Notes: generated by a model not told the origin, from the letters alone. Positions 12,101 through 28,516 are shown, counted from the first letter of the stretch. The stretch: 64,000 nt of DNA from Aporrectodea caliginosa (GCA_020284085.1 JACEVL010000498.1:509501-573500), one strand, 5' to 3'. Made by a program: numbers and translations.

Positions 12101-13814
12101 AGGTAGTCCAGATCTTCACAATTAGCCAATCAGTGAGTCAGTCTCAGTAAGACAATTTGGTCAGTCAGTATACTTTTCTTCATCTCAGTACACCTGTTCC
12201 AAAGCAAGATCTGGACTACCTGAAGTTCCATATGCCCATGGGGACATGAATCACAATTCAGGCGAGTCTGAAAACTTTACCATCAGAAGCCCCTCTCTCG
12301 TTCTCTCATAGTTTAACGAACAACAGATCTACCTTGTTCGATTGTGTTTTTGCGAGGATCGGGTTTCTTCGTCTTCTTCTTTGAAATCCTTGGATATGGC
12401 GCAAACTCGACGATCGCCGGATATTCGTTTCCTGAGAAAAAATCCACAGCGAAAAACTGAAGAAAGTCAACAGCCATCAACAAAAAGGAATTCAGCAATT
12501 AGTTATCGGTCCAACTTTTTATGATCCTCACAAAAAAACAAGATTTGCTTGAAATAATGGACAAAACCACAAAACTGACTTAAAACAATGGAGACCAATG
12601 CAAAACTGACCTTAAAAAATGGACAAAACCTGAAAATTGACATAAAATTTTAAAAAATCTACCTTTCTCATCCAGGAAGACATAGCCATCAAATTTCTCC
12701 TGAAATATCCAGATGTCTCTAGGGTTGATGAAGTTGATGTAAGCTTGAGAAAATGCATTTTGGCCAAGTCTGAAAGTAAAAAGCCAAAACACTGCAACAA
12801 AGAACTTAAAATGTCAATTCAGATGGTTCATATATCGTATACAGTGTCAAAACAAACACAATGAAACGTTTCAAAACTCTTGAACTGAGCAACACTTTTG
12901 GATATAAAAAAATTTCATTTCATGTATGTAAAAAACTATGCCATAGGAGCCTAGCTATATAGGTCATGCTCAAACAATCACAAAAACAACACATGCAATT
13001 TATGAATCGAAATTTTGGACCAGTTACACACCAGTTAGTCAGTTACGCATCCATGTACACAAACACAAATACATGCATGCATACACATACATGCACACAG
13101 TCACACATATACAACACATACATAAAATAATTAAGCATATATATGACGTTAAAGAACAGAATATTTTGAATTGCTGTAAAGATGGTGAATTGGTACTTAC
13201 GCTAAATCCGCCGGTGCAAAGCGGAAGTAGTCATAGTTTGGAATTGGTGAGATCTGTTTAATGAACGTCTCTGCAGTCAACGATGGTGGCAGTCGACGGA
13301 TCACAACCTGAAACGAGACAAGCACGATTGTCCGCATTCAAGTTCTATAGCAAATGTTTGTCACTGTGTTCAGTACTCGATGATTAGTTACCGTGCGGAG
13401 ATATTACCACTCCAGTCTGGGACAGCCATATCGCTTGTACTTGACCTGCATGCGCCCTAACGTCCAAGTAGGACAGATGGGCGCCTTGCATGGCTGCCAT
13501 ACGGTTAAATTCGACTCCTGTAATAACTTGTACACATCCATTCATACTATGACTTGTAATCATGCTGCGTTCATGTCAGTTTGAATCAATAAACGAAAAT
13601 TATTATTAAGTTATTATAAGTTAACGACCGAATCGAAAGATTACAAGTCCAGCTGATCCAGTGGGAAAGGGTTAACAGTAGTTTCGTTTCTTACTTTTGA
13701 GGGTATATCGACGTTCGATACAGACGAATGTGTGGCTGGTTCGTTCCTCTTAGTAGTGGTGCTGTCCGACTCTTTAGACCTTCTGCTGTCATTGCCTCTT
13801 TTATCCTGCGTCAT
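6194..13814 (-). CDS. UPF3: UPF3, regulator of nonsense-mediated mRNA decay, with an in-frame TGA
   Basis: Exon-junction-bound NMD factor that bridges UPF2 to the junction complex. Eleven coding exons on the minus strand are all phase-compatible: 13814-13695, 13307-13201, 12769-12663, 12431-12333, 11710-11600, 10518-10436, 10067-9879, 9428-9295, 8917-8818, 8168-7272 and 6271-6194. They make 675 codons including the stop. Residues 41-135 form the RRM-like UPF2-binding domain (VVIRRLPPSL, FDGYVFLDEKGNEYPAIVEF). A Lys/Glu/Arg coiled region follows. Exon 10 is a 299-codon Arg/Asp/Tyr-rich region with YYRD and DDGR repeats. The exon-junction-binding motif is split by the last intron: KIRYK, then DRPEKEIYNPAKRAVER. 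The codon at 9938-9936 in exon 7 is TGA (residue 253), yet the frame and all later exon phases are intact. Either this is an allele or assembly error, or it is a real truncation. The start is the first Met, upstream of an acidic/Ser-rich leader. Confidence 0.93.
7190..7255 (-). repeat. SINE family 1, tail fragment
   Basis: Reverse copy of the gctagc...aagggactgct end, 20 bp downstream of the UPF3 exon 10 donor. Confidence 0.65.
9085..9290. repeat. Degenerate CATA/CACA repeat
   Basis: Imperfect acatacaaa and cacacacac repeats in a UPF3 intron. They end about 5 bp downstream of the donor of the exon at 9428-9295. Confidence 0.8.
9480..9865. repeat. Minisatellite, about 18-20 bp unit
   Basis: More than fifteen degenerate copies of a unit like agtatgcatcaaagtattt. 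The same satellite resumes at 11170-11560 in the next-but-one intron of UPF3. Confidence 0.9.
10621..11212 (-). mobile_element. LINE 3' end with C-terminal tail of ORF2
   Basis: Reverse-strand frame at 11212-10934 carries the tail signature RKFSAKHIGPSVWNKIP and then FKKMLRTHLI. It is followed by a 3' UTR and a terminal tetranucleotide run (TTGA on the minus strand, 10621-10640). It interrupts the catcaaagta minisatellite in a UPF3 intron. Confidence 0.75.
11170..11560. repeat. Minisatellite, second block of the catcaaagta unit
   Basis: Degenerate repeats of the 9480-9865 unit in the intron between UPF3 exons 5 and 6, broken from a small leading part by the LINE tail at 10621-11212. Confidence 0.8.
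11852..12003 (-). repeat. SINE family 2, reverse copy
   Basis: Reverse order: tatatagcgcc tail, agtgaaggacttgctcaagg, a decayed box B (aattgaacccg) and the aaccaatcggccac head. Lies in the UPF3 intron between exons 4 and 5. Confidence 0.8.
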
Positions 13815-14505
13815 TTTATCTGTATTTCAGAAACGCACTGAATTTTAAGATTGCAAACTTTTTAAGACTAATCTTCTAACAACTTTCGCCATCTCTCTCC
13901 CATCTTCCATAGACGATTAATTCAAACTGATACCGTGTGACGTTGTTATTTAGCGCAATCACTTATAATGAAATCTTAATCGTTGACGTATTAATCGTAA
14001 GCTCGAAAAAATTTAAAGCCCAGCTAAAAACTAAGTGTATGCACTATCTTATGCTGGGAGAATATTCCCCAGACGGGCAGGCACGAAATTGACAGCTGCG
14101 AACGAAGAGACTGGTTCGACAACGGACAAACACTGATTTTCAAGAATCAAGTACAAACAACTTTTTGCATAGCTTGTAGTGCAAATGGATTTCTGAATAA
14201 ACCTAAAAACTCAGCTTTTCCAGCTGAATGTTAATGTACTGACACGTCCAAGAATTTAATTGGCGCAAAATAAGGTGCTATATAAATGGTGGGTTTAAAT
14301 TCGAAGACAAAAATTTATTTATCAAGATCCCTATTTAGCGGGCCTCCGTGTAGCCAGTGCATGTCAAATCGTTGCCTTATTGTTTCATTTGTTCTTGTTC
14401 TATTCTGCTGGTTCCAGAAAATAACAAATTTATTGAAGAGAATGGATAAAATTCCAAAACTTCTCGCGCTTGATGATTACTCCATGTTAGCTTTGCTCAA
14501 TTAAG
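13815..14505. promoter_or_regulatory. Shared divergent promoter interval of UPF3 and PEX2
   Basis: The start codons of UPF3 (13814, leftward) and PEX2 (14506, rightward) are 691 bp apart, so both promoters and 5' UTRs must lie here unless there are further non-coding exons. I see no TATA box or initiator I would defend. A tatataaat at 14279-14287 follows a dispersed-repeat-like segment. Confidence 0.5.
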
Positions 14506-17500
14506 ATGGCGTCGTTGTTGTCAGCTGGTGATGGGGTCGGTAAACAGTACGCTCAGAATGCGCTGCGAGTTTCCCAGGTGATTATAAAGAAATAATTCTT
14601 AACCTTACTGATTCCTAGTGTTCACGTCGACTTTTTGGACTTTATGAAAATTCGTGAACGTGGGTTAAACGCTAGAATCTATCGCCATGCATGCGGTTTG
14701 GTCATTGATCGCTCGTGAATAAGCTGGTGCCCTACGCATGGCTTTCGAGTGGCGCTTTAGAAGTTTGGAGATTACGATCGTAATCGTAAACTAGAGATTT
14801 CTACAGCGCCCATATAATCCGAGTCGCGGAAACTGGCTTATTCACAGGCGCTTAGTCAAAACAAAATCGGTAGGCAGGTAGGGTCAAAATCGGTTTCAGG
14901 TCAAGATGCAAAGTGGTCAAGCAGTAATCGCAATCGTGAACTCCAAATTTCTAAAGCGCTGCTCCGCAACTAATTGTAGGGCATCAACTTGTTCACGAGC
15001 ACTGCATCCTATCAGTCTAGAGATAAAAAATGTTGCTGACCATAAAGTGTTTTGTGTAATAAATGATTAAAATTATTTCAGTTTTTCAGTTGATGGAAAT
15101 GTAACCATTGTATAGAACTGTAGTAGGGGAGCATTGAGCAGCATGGTTGCATCTTCAATGCCTTTTGACGCTTTAAATAATAATTAAAATGATAGTGATA
15201 ACAATGCTAATGCCAACAGAAGTTTAATTTGATTAGCTAACGATTAACATAATAATCTGGGTTGTCTCTAGTGCGGTGTTCTTTGCTTTTCTTTAGCTGG
15301 ATGCATCGGAACTTGACTTTGAGCTTTTTGAGCTGTTTAAAGCAGAGATAAAGAATGTCTTCAAATATTTCAAGGTTTGTGTTTTTGTTCATTGATAACG
15401 AATTAGGTATAAATCACTTACTGATATCTCTGCGTGTAAACTATGTTGCTGGCTACAAATCTAAGTTCTGCATCTCACTTTGTCTATAAATCGTTTTAAG
15501 TTTTCCATCTGAAAATAATTATAATAGTTTGCATTTAATTTGAAGTTTTATTTTATTTTATTATAGTCAAATTTCTTAACCATATTTAATCTAGAAATTT
15601 ATCTGCATTTCATCATCTTTATAAATTGTTTAAGTTTTCCATGTCAGAATAATTATAATTGTTTGCATTTAATTTAAAATTTTATTTTATTGTAGTCGAA
15701 CTTCTTAATCAGATTCAATCCCGAAATTAATGCTGCTCTTCGATATCTTCTCTGGCATGTGAGTAAAATGTTGTGAAGTGCTTCTCTCAAAATTGAACTT
15801 ACAGAGTACATGAAAATGACTGTTAATCTGTAATAAATTTATTAATGTCCTACATCTTGTCTGACTGTTACAAATAAGCCAACCTTGGCTTGTATAGTGC
15901 CACAAGGGCACAAATGTGACCCCTGCGAGAGGTCACGTACAAGAGGTCACCTTTACGGTTTATGATAAATTGTGCACTGCTGATAAATGTACCGGTTGCC
16001 ATCTTGCAATAATTTTTTACTCTTACCACTGGCTACCACGTTCTTCAGTTCAAACAGAGATCCCTAAGAGGTCATGAACTCTACCATTTGATCTAGGTCT
16101 ATTTAATGTTGGGACGATATCTAGCTAACATCTGTAAACCTTACTTTCGATGTCTATCGTAGATGATAGTGTCTGTAGATACTGGGTTCGACTTGTTCAC
16201 ACCTCTCCCACTCACCCTAGGCTACCCAACCATGCTGTCCCCCTACTTACTGATCAAACCCCCTTTTAAAACCATGGCTACAGACTTTAATACTGCACCT
16301 TATCATTTCTGTAACTGTAATTGAACATTTATATAGCACCAACCACAGAGCTAAACAAATCAGAGGCACTTTCTGTGCCTGCCTACATGATGCTAAATGT
16401 CATTACAACAAGAATATTACATCAGTTAGCATGCTTTATTCTGATTGTTATCTGCTGGTTTCTCTGTTGTCTGACCAGTATTCTGTGCGGTCATCCGAAT
16501 CCACCCTCGGTCAGAAGCTGCTTGACCTGAGGTATGTGAATGATGATGCCAGAGGGCAGCAGGGAGTCTGGATGACGAGAAAACAGAAGATGCTGTTTGC
16601 CGTGGTAACCATCGGTGGACCATGGATGGAAGAGCGAATGGACGACTTGGAGTATGCGACGGATGGAGTTCCATTCATCAAAACAGTTAGTGTTGATTTT
16701 AGATTGTAAAATCGAAATTTCTGTAGTGCTACTTGAAAGCTAAGCATCCGGGAGGGTTCTACAATCTACAAGTCCCTCAAGTCTTTTTTCTTTAGTCGTG
16801 GCTGGGCTGGGAGCACTCCTGAGTTGAGTAAGTTGTTGAAGGGGCGTTATATAAGTGCTGAATGAATGAATGAATAAGTGCAGGGCACCAGTTTATTCAT
16901 GAGCACTGCGTCTTGTCAGAGGGGTTGTTCAGAGATATCTTGTGCAGGTACAAGTCTGATTGCCAAGGAGACCAGAGAGAGTTTGGAGGCAGAGGAGACA
17001 GGAGGAGGAAGAGTTTCATTAGAAGTTGCTCCTCTCGTTTTTGCTTTCTCAGACAACCAGATTTTGCTCTCTTAAACAGTTTGATTGATGGTCCTAATGA
17101 CTATCAGTGTGATTATTGGTATGCTTGGCTAACTGGTGGAATTGGAAAGCTTGGTCGCCATCTACTTGACGGCAGTACTTTCACTCTTAGTGATGGGGAA
17201 GTTCACCATGTGGCACCATCCACAACCTTTGAATCCATTTTGACAGGTGTATGATCCTGTTGGTGCTATAACATCCCTTTCAGGTTCAAACTACATCTTC
17301 TCCTGTCTGCTGACTATCCACGTACTCGGATTCACATCTCAGTGTGACCATGCACACACATTACAAATTTAATTAATAATAATAATAATTTCAAAGTACA
17401 CTTACAAAGTTACAAAAATATTGAAGTATTATGCTGTTAAATTTTAAAATAGTATTAAATATAATATTTTTGGTTTTGAAGGTCTGGCCAGTGTTACGGT

Positions 17501-19749
17501 TTCTCTCCAAAGCCTACAAGGTGGCAGCACTCGTCAACTTTCTTGTCTTTCTGTGCCTTGGTAAACGACAGTTCCTCACAGAACATCTCCTGAGAATAAC
17601 TCCGGTTTTTCAACGTCCACGTGGTTTCAGACAGGTACAAATGTGTTTTATGTTGCTAGAAATGATGTTTGATTCATATATAATGCATTTACTTACAGCT
17701 ACCTTGGAGAGTTATTGGTATTATTATTATTATTATCATCGTGTCTCTTATTATGTGCACAAGGCCCATAGTTCTGATCTGAGGCATGTAGAAATTGTGT
17801 GTGAAGGACTTGCTTCATGGTCCGTACGTGGTTATCATCCGAGGTTATGTTCAAACCCGTACTCTTGTGTATTACAAGTTGAACACTAACCAATCATGAG
17901 AATCATGAATCTCTACTAGGTGATAAGTTTAATCTTGTTCGAGATGAAATTGTGTAGAAAAAGCAACATTTTTCACTCAGCTGCTTGATGCTAGCAGATT
18001 TCTTGGTCATTTGTAGTATAGACTTTTTGCAGTTTGTTTTGAAAGTTTCTTATGAATTTTCTTGTTTTGCTTCAGGTCGGATTTGAGATGATGAACCGGG
18101 AACTACTTTGGCATGGCTTTGCCGTAAGTAAACAGATTCTGTAAGCGTCTAGAAATACACTAGAACCATCAAACAGCATAATGGAAGCTTTTCATCATAA
18201 GAAATTTCCTTGACTTGGCTAATGCATATGACACTGTTGACCATAAATCTTTTTAATACATAAACTAGAACACAACAGCAGGGCGTAGCCAAGAAAAAAT
18301 TTCGGATGGGGTTTTAAGTTTTGGGGATGGGTTTCCATTGGAAATGGTCATATTTTTCTACATTTTTAGTTTTTAATAACAGTAATCATGTGGGGGGGGG
18401 GGGTTGAACCCGTAAAACCACCCCTAAATACGCCCATGCACAACAGAATAAGAGTAATCAGTCTGGAGTGCTTTGTAAGCTGTTTAATAGCAACACACTT
18501 TAAGCTTCAGTCATCTTTTCTTGAGTTGTAGAAATGAAGAAGGGATTGTATTCAAGCTGAAACTCAATTGACGAAAATGATATTTTCTGACTACAAATGT
18601 CCACAGTATTATCTCAATATTTTTCCTTTTGTCTTGATAGGAATTCTTGTTCTTTGCCCTGCCACTGATCAACTTCAGACGAATCAAAAACTTCTGCACA
18701 AAGCATCTTTTAGCAAGGTCCCCAGAGTCCGCAGAAGCCGAACGAACGCCAGCCAACTACAAAGAATGCGTCGTTTGTGGCGAATGGCCTTTCAACCCCC
18801 ATCAGTTTGGCTGTCGACATATCTTCTGTTACTATTGTATTCAGGTATGATTGACCAGTGTTCGAAATTTCATGTGTTGGGCTGTATTTCTGTTTGTGTA
18901 TTTATTCTATGTATGTGTAATTGTATGTATGTGTTTGGATATTTCTGGGGTGCGTGATAGTCGAGTGGTTGGCGCGATGGACTGTCAACCGAGAGGTCAG
19001 GGGTTCAAATCCCATCAGAGCTGATATCTGTTTAGAGAATTTTTGCTACTCAGCGGGAATAATAAGATGAGGGTGCTGTAATGAGTACACTGACGAGTAC
19101 AGTGACGATACACTGTCGGTGGGAAGATCAGATGACGATGGAGGACTGGCCATCCCCCTCGTATGAATGAGCGGAGGATGGCCGAAAAATGAAGTCGCTA
19201 ACACTTCATATCCATGGCTGCCTCTCAGGCTAGCGTAAGGGACTGCTCTTCTGATTGGATAGTATTTATACTGCACATATAAGTACTTTGCAAAGGTGCT
19301 GGGAACGAGTGTCTATGACTGACTGAAGTAGGCAATGCATTGAAAAAATCATCACACTGACCATTGAGAAAGCTGTCTGGTCTATAGCATCGTGATTGAG
19401 CTGTGCAACATACTGACAACAACTTGTATATAACATCGTCAGTAGAGTATGCTGTTTGTCCTGTGATGATTTTAACTCTTTCAAAGGAATTAAAAATCGG
19501 ATATTTACGGTATGTGTTAATATTAATAAAATATTGGATTTAAATGTCCAATATTTTAACTGTGTTGAAACTAATCAATTAGTGGAATTAACAAAAGACT
19601 TACTGCTCATTTCTAATTTTATTCTCTAGAGCAACTACAAGGCGGATCCAAAGTTCGCTTGTCCAGTTTGTCAGACGAGCGTATCATCTGCGGATTCAAT
19701 CGTACCGGTTCCTGTACGGTCGACTACGATCAGCAGTCCGAACTCCTAG
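14506..19749 (+). CDS. PEX2: Peroxisome biogenesis factor 2 (RING-type E3)
   Basis: Peroxisomal membrane E3 that, with PEX10 and PEX12, forms the retrotranslocation channel and ubiquitinates the PEX5 receptor. Eight coding exons: 14506-14577, 15297-15374, 15696-15758, 16479-16685, 17482-17634, 18076-18123, 18641-18844 and 19630-19749. All are phase 0, giving 314 residues against 305 in human from memory. Recognition motifs include LRVSQLDASELD, YLLWHYSVRSSES, VGFEMMNRELLWHGFAEFL and CVVCGEW. Hydrophobic segments lie in the exon 5 product and around FLFFALPLIN. The C-terminal RING has Cys250, Cys253, Cys265, His267, Cys270, Cys273, Cys286 and Cys289, the full C3HC4 set. An AATAAA at 19858-19863 is a likely poly(A) signal. 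Divergent from UPF3, convergent with TPI. The exon 4 donor (gttagt) is weak but phase fits. Confidence 0.96.
14705..14860. mobile_element. Palindromic short element (CGTAATCGTAA family)
   Basis: Left arm gcgctcgtgaataagctgg at about 14709 and right arm ccgcggaaactggcttattc to about 14850 are imperfect inverted repeats around a central gattacgatcgtaatcg. Half copies recur at 14935-15005, 20640-20710, 34650-34800, 45058-45140, 48145-48215 and 60857-60940. In an intron of PEX2. Confidence 0.65.
16785..16885 (+). mobile_element. LINE 3' tail with (GAAT)n
   Basis: ggctgggctgggagcactcc, then gttgaaggggcgttatata and a gaatgaatgaatgaat end. The same 3' end follows a LINE ORF2 tail at 55020-55262, which identifies it. 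Confidence 0.7.
16913..17254 (+). other. Unrecognised open frame in a PEX2 intron
   Basis: A frame ending LIDGPNDYQCDYWYAWLTGG and then HHVAPSTTFESIL does not resemble PEX2 or anything I know. It is not phase-linked to neighbouring exons and starts in repeat-like sequence. It may be a fragment of a mobile-element protein or chance. No function is offered. Confidence 0.25.
17745..17895 (-). repeat. SINE family 2, reverse copy (degraded)
   Basis: gtgaaggacttgcttcatgg, tcaaacccgtactc and aaccaatcatgag follow the reverse order of the family. In the intron after PEX2 exon 5. Confidence 0.6.
18279..18438. mobile_element. Short hAT-like MITE with 8-bp target duplication
   Basis: A 160-bp element is flanked by the perfect direct repeat cacaacag (18271-18278 and 18439-18446). 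Ends are cagggcgtagcc on the left and tacgcccatg on the right, a short imperfect inverted repeat. It contains a poly-G run. It lies in the intron between PEX2 exons 6 and 7. Confidence 0.75.
18947..19252 (+). repeat. SINE family 1, full-length tRNA-derived copy
   Basis: Head gggtgcgtgatagtcgagtg carries a pol III box A (tagtcgagtgg) and about 40 bp later a perfect box B (ggttcaaatcc), then ggtgggaagatcag, gaggactggccatcc, aatgaagtcgctaacactt and the tail aagggactgctcttct. It lies in the last intron of PEX2. Because it lacks an acceptor-stem pair and has a long unrelated body, it is a SINE and not a tRNA gene. Confidence 0.85.
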
Positions 19750-19857
19750 TGACAGTTCCTTCATCAGTTTTAAGCTTCTTCAGCATGGTGCTATATAAAT
19801 TGTCTTGAACTGAATCGACTGTGAAGGCTTCTGTTGTCTCAGCATCAGGACACTGTC

Positions 19858-19863
19858 AATAAA
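19858..19863 (+). terminator. Poly(A) signal of PEX2 (AATAAA)
   Basis: Canonical AATAAA 109 bp after the PEX2 stop. Confidence 0.65.
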
Positions 19864-19951
19864 TGAGTCTACAAGGTCAGGAGGTCAGGTGAGGTTAATA
19901 GGTCAGGTCAAAATCCAAGGTACGTGGACCTCATGGCAAGATATTTGTGGG

Positions 19952-20135
19952 ACATGGTAGCCGATTGGTTACAGTGCTTGCCTTGTAATGCAGAGTACAG
20001 GTTCGAGCCTCCTCCGCTGAAATGGTTATTGTGGAAGGACCTTGAGTGAGTTCTGCACTTGAAATTGTACACCGCCATTGATCAATGCTTGGTCACTAAA
20101 TAGTGGCGCTTAATAAATGCGTTGAAATAAACAAG
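19952..20135 (+). repeat. SINE family 2, near full-length copy
   Basis: ggtagccgattggttacagt (box A), caggttcgagcctcc (box B), aaggaccttgagtgag, and the end gcgcttaataaatgcg. It sits between the convergent PEX2 and TPI genes and accounts for much of their 626-bp gap. Confidence 0.85.
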
Positions 20136-20375
20136 TTGGAGAAGAACTGTGGAATTAATCAATTAGTGGAATTAATTGAAGACAAGACAAGATTGGTGTG
20201 CTTTGTAACAGAGCATGAATGGCATCTCTTGTAAAAACTTAGCAAACCGTTCAACCGATAAAGTCCTGTGACAGTTCACTTGCACGGAGTGTCTAAAAAC
20301 TAGGAAGTACATCGCGAAAACAACAAACACGAGTCAACTCTTCTGACGATTGGTTCTGCCTGCCTTTGTCTGCTT

Positions 20376-24813
<4,438 letters not shown>

Positions 24814-25868
24814 TCTGCTTTATTTAATAAACTTTGTAAAATATTTTAAACGTGGATGATTTTGAAATCATTCGAGCGTCAAAATTAAATTCTAATGACG
24901 TCACATACGCAAAACTTCATATTCTTTGGATTTCTATAGCGTATTTCAATACTAGACGCGATGAACTCCGCATTTCTTCAAATAAGCTAGGAGTACCACA
25001 GCACCATAATAACCACTGCCACCTTCACTGAGTTCAGTATAAACAAAATTTACGTAGTAGGCCTATGCCCTTGCCCTATGTTTCACACCAGCCGTTTCCA
25101 ATCCATCTATGGCAAGAGCTAGTCTCGGCAAACCTCGTTGACAGCGGAACTGCTAAACACCAGTGCATCATCAGTTCACCGCACCATCTTCGCTTTCAAA
25201 TCTCGCACTTGCATGGCTGAAAAAGTAAAAATATCCTGGCGAATAGTAGGCCTATGCAACTTACAACTCGTAGAAAATCTTCCCTAGGCCTATTCCAACT
25301 TCCAAGTCCCTGCCACAACCTGAGCTCGCAGTTATCCCTAAAATTAATATGATCACCCTGCTCCGGTTGAAGGACTACAGGTATAGGAATTAAGAAGATA
25401 AAGTTCCAAAAAGTGTTTTCGACAGTATTCAGATATTTATAGCAGGCAGAATTCGCAATGAATAAGACAACTCAAAATATTAATCTGTGTAGATTTTGAT
25501 GGTGGGTCGACTTCAGTGGTTACAATTAACCATAACCAGAACCAGAAATTTTTATTGAACCCAAATTAAGTTTCTTTATAATAAATCATAACAGAATAAA
25601 GGACAGTGTAAAGGGTAAGGATCTACTGAATGTTGGCGCTATACGAATCTGAACGCAGCTTGAATGCAGCAGACCTGTTATATATGGCTGACATTTTCGT
25701 GTCGGAAGCTCTAAAATTAGCGTGACATTGCATGCGAATAATTTTCTAAATCAACTTCTTTCTGCCTTAAATTACTTAAACGAAAAGTTTTACAGGAAAT
25801 CGAGATGTTTAATTAGCATTTGTCGTCCGTTGAACTATAGATAATCTGAGCGATTTGCTGGTAGCGAA
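24814..25868. promoter_or_regulatory. Intergenic interval between divergent TPI and SZRD1
   Basis: About 1.05 kb between the two start codons. It contains several AGGCCTA-type motifs and a fragment of the palindromic repeat (about 24945-25015). I see no clear core promoter element and no gene. Confidence 0.45.
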
Positions 25869-28516
25869 ATGTCTGAAGATATCGTCGACAGCTGGGAGGA
25901 TTTGGAAGACAACGGCGTACGATTAATCACGATTAATTAGTCTAATCTGATCAACATTATCTGAAAGTTGTGAATAATACAGACAATATAAATAATAGCC
26001 AAATTTATGGGGTGATGGCCTGCTGAAAAATCCTCATTTTAACATCTTCATTTTAAAACAGTTTTCTTAACTTGGCTGATTACAATCAACTGCAGATGTA
26101 GTTTCGTATTGGGATTTGGGAGTTAGAATGACCTGATTTATAAAGTCGTTATATCATAACGACTAAGTAGATGTTATTGGATAATAAAGGTGTAGTGATA
26201 TATAAAAAAGTAAGTAATGAAACACAACTCGGATAAATTTCATGAGAAAACGAAAAATGAAAATGAAAACGAGAAACGGGTTTAAAATCTGGTTTCTTTT
26301 AAACATGACCTATTTAAACTTGACATTTGTATTCTGTCGGTGTTATTACTCTATGTGCAAAGCATAATTCTTCATAATGGTATCAGTATCAGTCAGTTAA
26401 AACATTTTATAAAGTTTTGCTATTTCATTTTCATCGTGATTAATATTCCTTGGATGTTTCCTTGAAACTAGTGACAAGAACTCCCACACTGGTGCGCTAA
26501 TACCAGAAGTAAGCAAGCGTAGAAGAAATGATTCATTGTGTCTTACTGCCTTATTGTAGAAGTTCGCGTTAATGATGTATATTTGTGTATTAACTTATAT
26601 GCATAATCTAATAATTTTCTGTGTAATAGCTATTGTATGAGAGATAGAGAGTATCGGTTACAGAATAAAATTTTATTTTGTATATGCTTTTATACAGATG
26701 TAGAACTCTTCTATACCTGTCAGGGATTCTTATTACTGGTTCCACAGAAACCATCTAGGAGCCAAAACGAAAACTTACCTATGTGAATATTTTTGTCAAT
26801 TTTACAGGAATTAGACAAACGGTTGAAAAATTTGGTACCAACGCAAAGCAACAGCGAAGAATCGCAAAAACAGACGTATGTTATCGTAATACTTTGGAGT
26901 TTTAAGAAGAAATTTCTATGAAATTCTTTGTGCTTTACAAACATCATATATGAGTCAGACATAGTGACCATCCTACTGAAAATGCGGATTATTATGCATA
27001 TATTAGGCTCCACTATCCTATGACCCAGGCATTAATCAATGGTGCTGAGTTATGTGTGTAGGACCCTACAAACTAACTGTCTCAGGGGAGGTGGCTCGAA
27101 CCCTTACTTTCCACATTGTCCCACAGTAATAGTGGAAAATTGAATTCACAGGACAGAACTCCCTTGACTTTCAGACATTAGCTATTTGCATTTTTGCTGA
27201 AAACACCATGATGATGGTGTTAATTTGAGTTGCAAATGGCTTATAAAACATTTGATCTCTTTCACTGATATGATTGCAATTACTGAAACAACAGAGGAAT
27301 ATTGGAATTGTATTGTTTTGTATTTGATCATTTGTAAAGCATTTCTCATACGCCTTTCAGAAGCACTCCCAGTACAAGGTACCCCAAGAGAAAGGGATGA
27401 TTTAAGGTGAGAAACAGGTGCCACTAGAGAGGATGGTAAGGAGTAGAGAAGGTCCATTCTGTAGAGGGTGACCTATGAATTATAAAGATTTTGATCTTTT
27501 CCAGCGACGGTGTTGCTACTGCCGTGAAGTTGCAGGAAGACAATGGTGGCAGAACGCCGTACAAGCCCTCCGTCAGAATTCTGAAAAGAGAGCCAAACGC
27601 CACCGGTCAAAACAATCTGCTTCTGTCCGCACGGTAAGCTTTAAATGCCTTCTGCGGGGACTGAATCGATGTTTGCGAAGCAAGTTCTTGGCTCTGGCTT
27701 GCACAACTCTGATCAAAAGGCTCTTGTCATTAAATTACGACTGTGTTTGATATTGACCTCATTCTAAAGTTCAGACGTTTACACACGGGCATACAAGAGA
27801 ACATTGATGGCACTGAGCAATTGTGAGTGAAGGACTTGCTCAAGGTCCTTACACAGTAACCGCTCGAGTGGAGGCTCGAACCTGCACCCTGCACGTTTCA
27901 AGCTAAGCTCTCTATTCATTTGACTGCCGTGCTCTATGGTATATTATTCAATGTCTGTCGTAGTGCAAAATGTTTGGAAAAGCTCGTAAAAATCTGATCA
28001 GTCCTGGGAACCAGACTTTAGTGAGAACACTGTGATTGTTATTTGTTTTATAGTTTTAACTTTTAAGTCAAGAAGCATGAAGAGACTGAGTCAGGCTTAA
28101 AGGAATTGCATTTCGAGGTTTGAAAAGGCGATATATAACTTCAGAGATATGTACATTCATTATTATTATTGAAGCAGTTTATATAGCGCCCCTTCAGACA
28201 CCTACACAATAGACATTACTAATTAATTAATCTGCAACCACCACAGACTTGTTTCTCCTAAAGACAGGATCCTAATGAGCATCCAATTTATAATACTTTT
28301 CTTATTCCTAATGGGTCTACAATTGTCTCTGTCTGTAGTGCCACACAGAGTAAGCCGATCAGAACGCTAGAGGAGCGAGAGGCAGCGTACGCAGAGGCGA
28401 GACTTCGAATTCTCGGTTCTGCAGAAAGTCCGCAAGAATCAAATCTGAACAACGGAGAAACAACTTCGTCCAATTCATCGGGGTATCAGGATTGTTTTCA
28501 TGGCCCTTCATTTTAG
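25869..28516 (+). CDS. SZRD1: SUZ domain-containing protein 1 (3' end uncertain)
   Basis: Small SUZ-domain protein; SUZ motifs are thought to bind RNA. Exons 25869-25916 (MSEDIVDSWEDLEDNG), 26808-26875 (ELDKRLKNLVPTQSN), 27505-27633 (GGRTPYKPSVRILKRE) and 28339 onward (IRTLEEREAAYAEARLRILG) are joined in consistent phase and match the order of the human protein: acidic start, coiled segment, SUZ region with REAAYAEARLRILGSAES. If exon 4 runs on, translation stops at 28514-28516 after 140 residues (human 152, from memory). Alternatively a donor at 28483 joins an exon at 29153-29248 (AAPAKGPTKDPSTSSS) in frame, whose continuation I could not find. The C-terminal SUZ-C-like motif of vertebrates is not visible in either version. 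Identity is good, the end is open. Confidence 0.85.
27795..27930 (-). repeat. SINE family 2, reverse copy
   Basis: agcaattgtgagtgaaggac, ttgctcaaggtccttacac and ggctcgaacctgcac in reverse family order. In the intron between SZRD1 exons 3 and 4. Confidence 0.75.

Noticed and set aside
18955..19025. Possible tRNA gene (also at 31355, 39710 and 49335)
   Set aside because: Box A and B are present but the acceptor stem does not pair and each continues into a shared SINE body.
26474..26510. Possible extra SZRD1 exon between ctag and gtaagc
   Set aside because: 37 nt, wrong phase for both neighbours and starting with TGA in the required frame; exons 1 and 2 join in phase without it.
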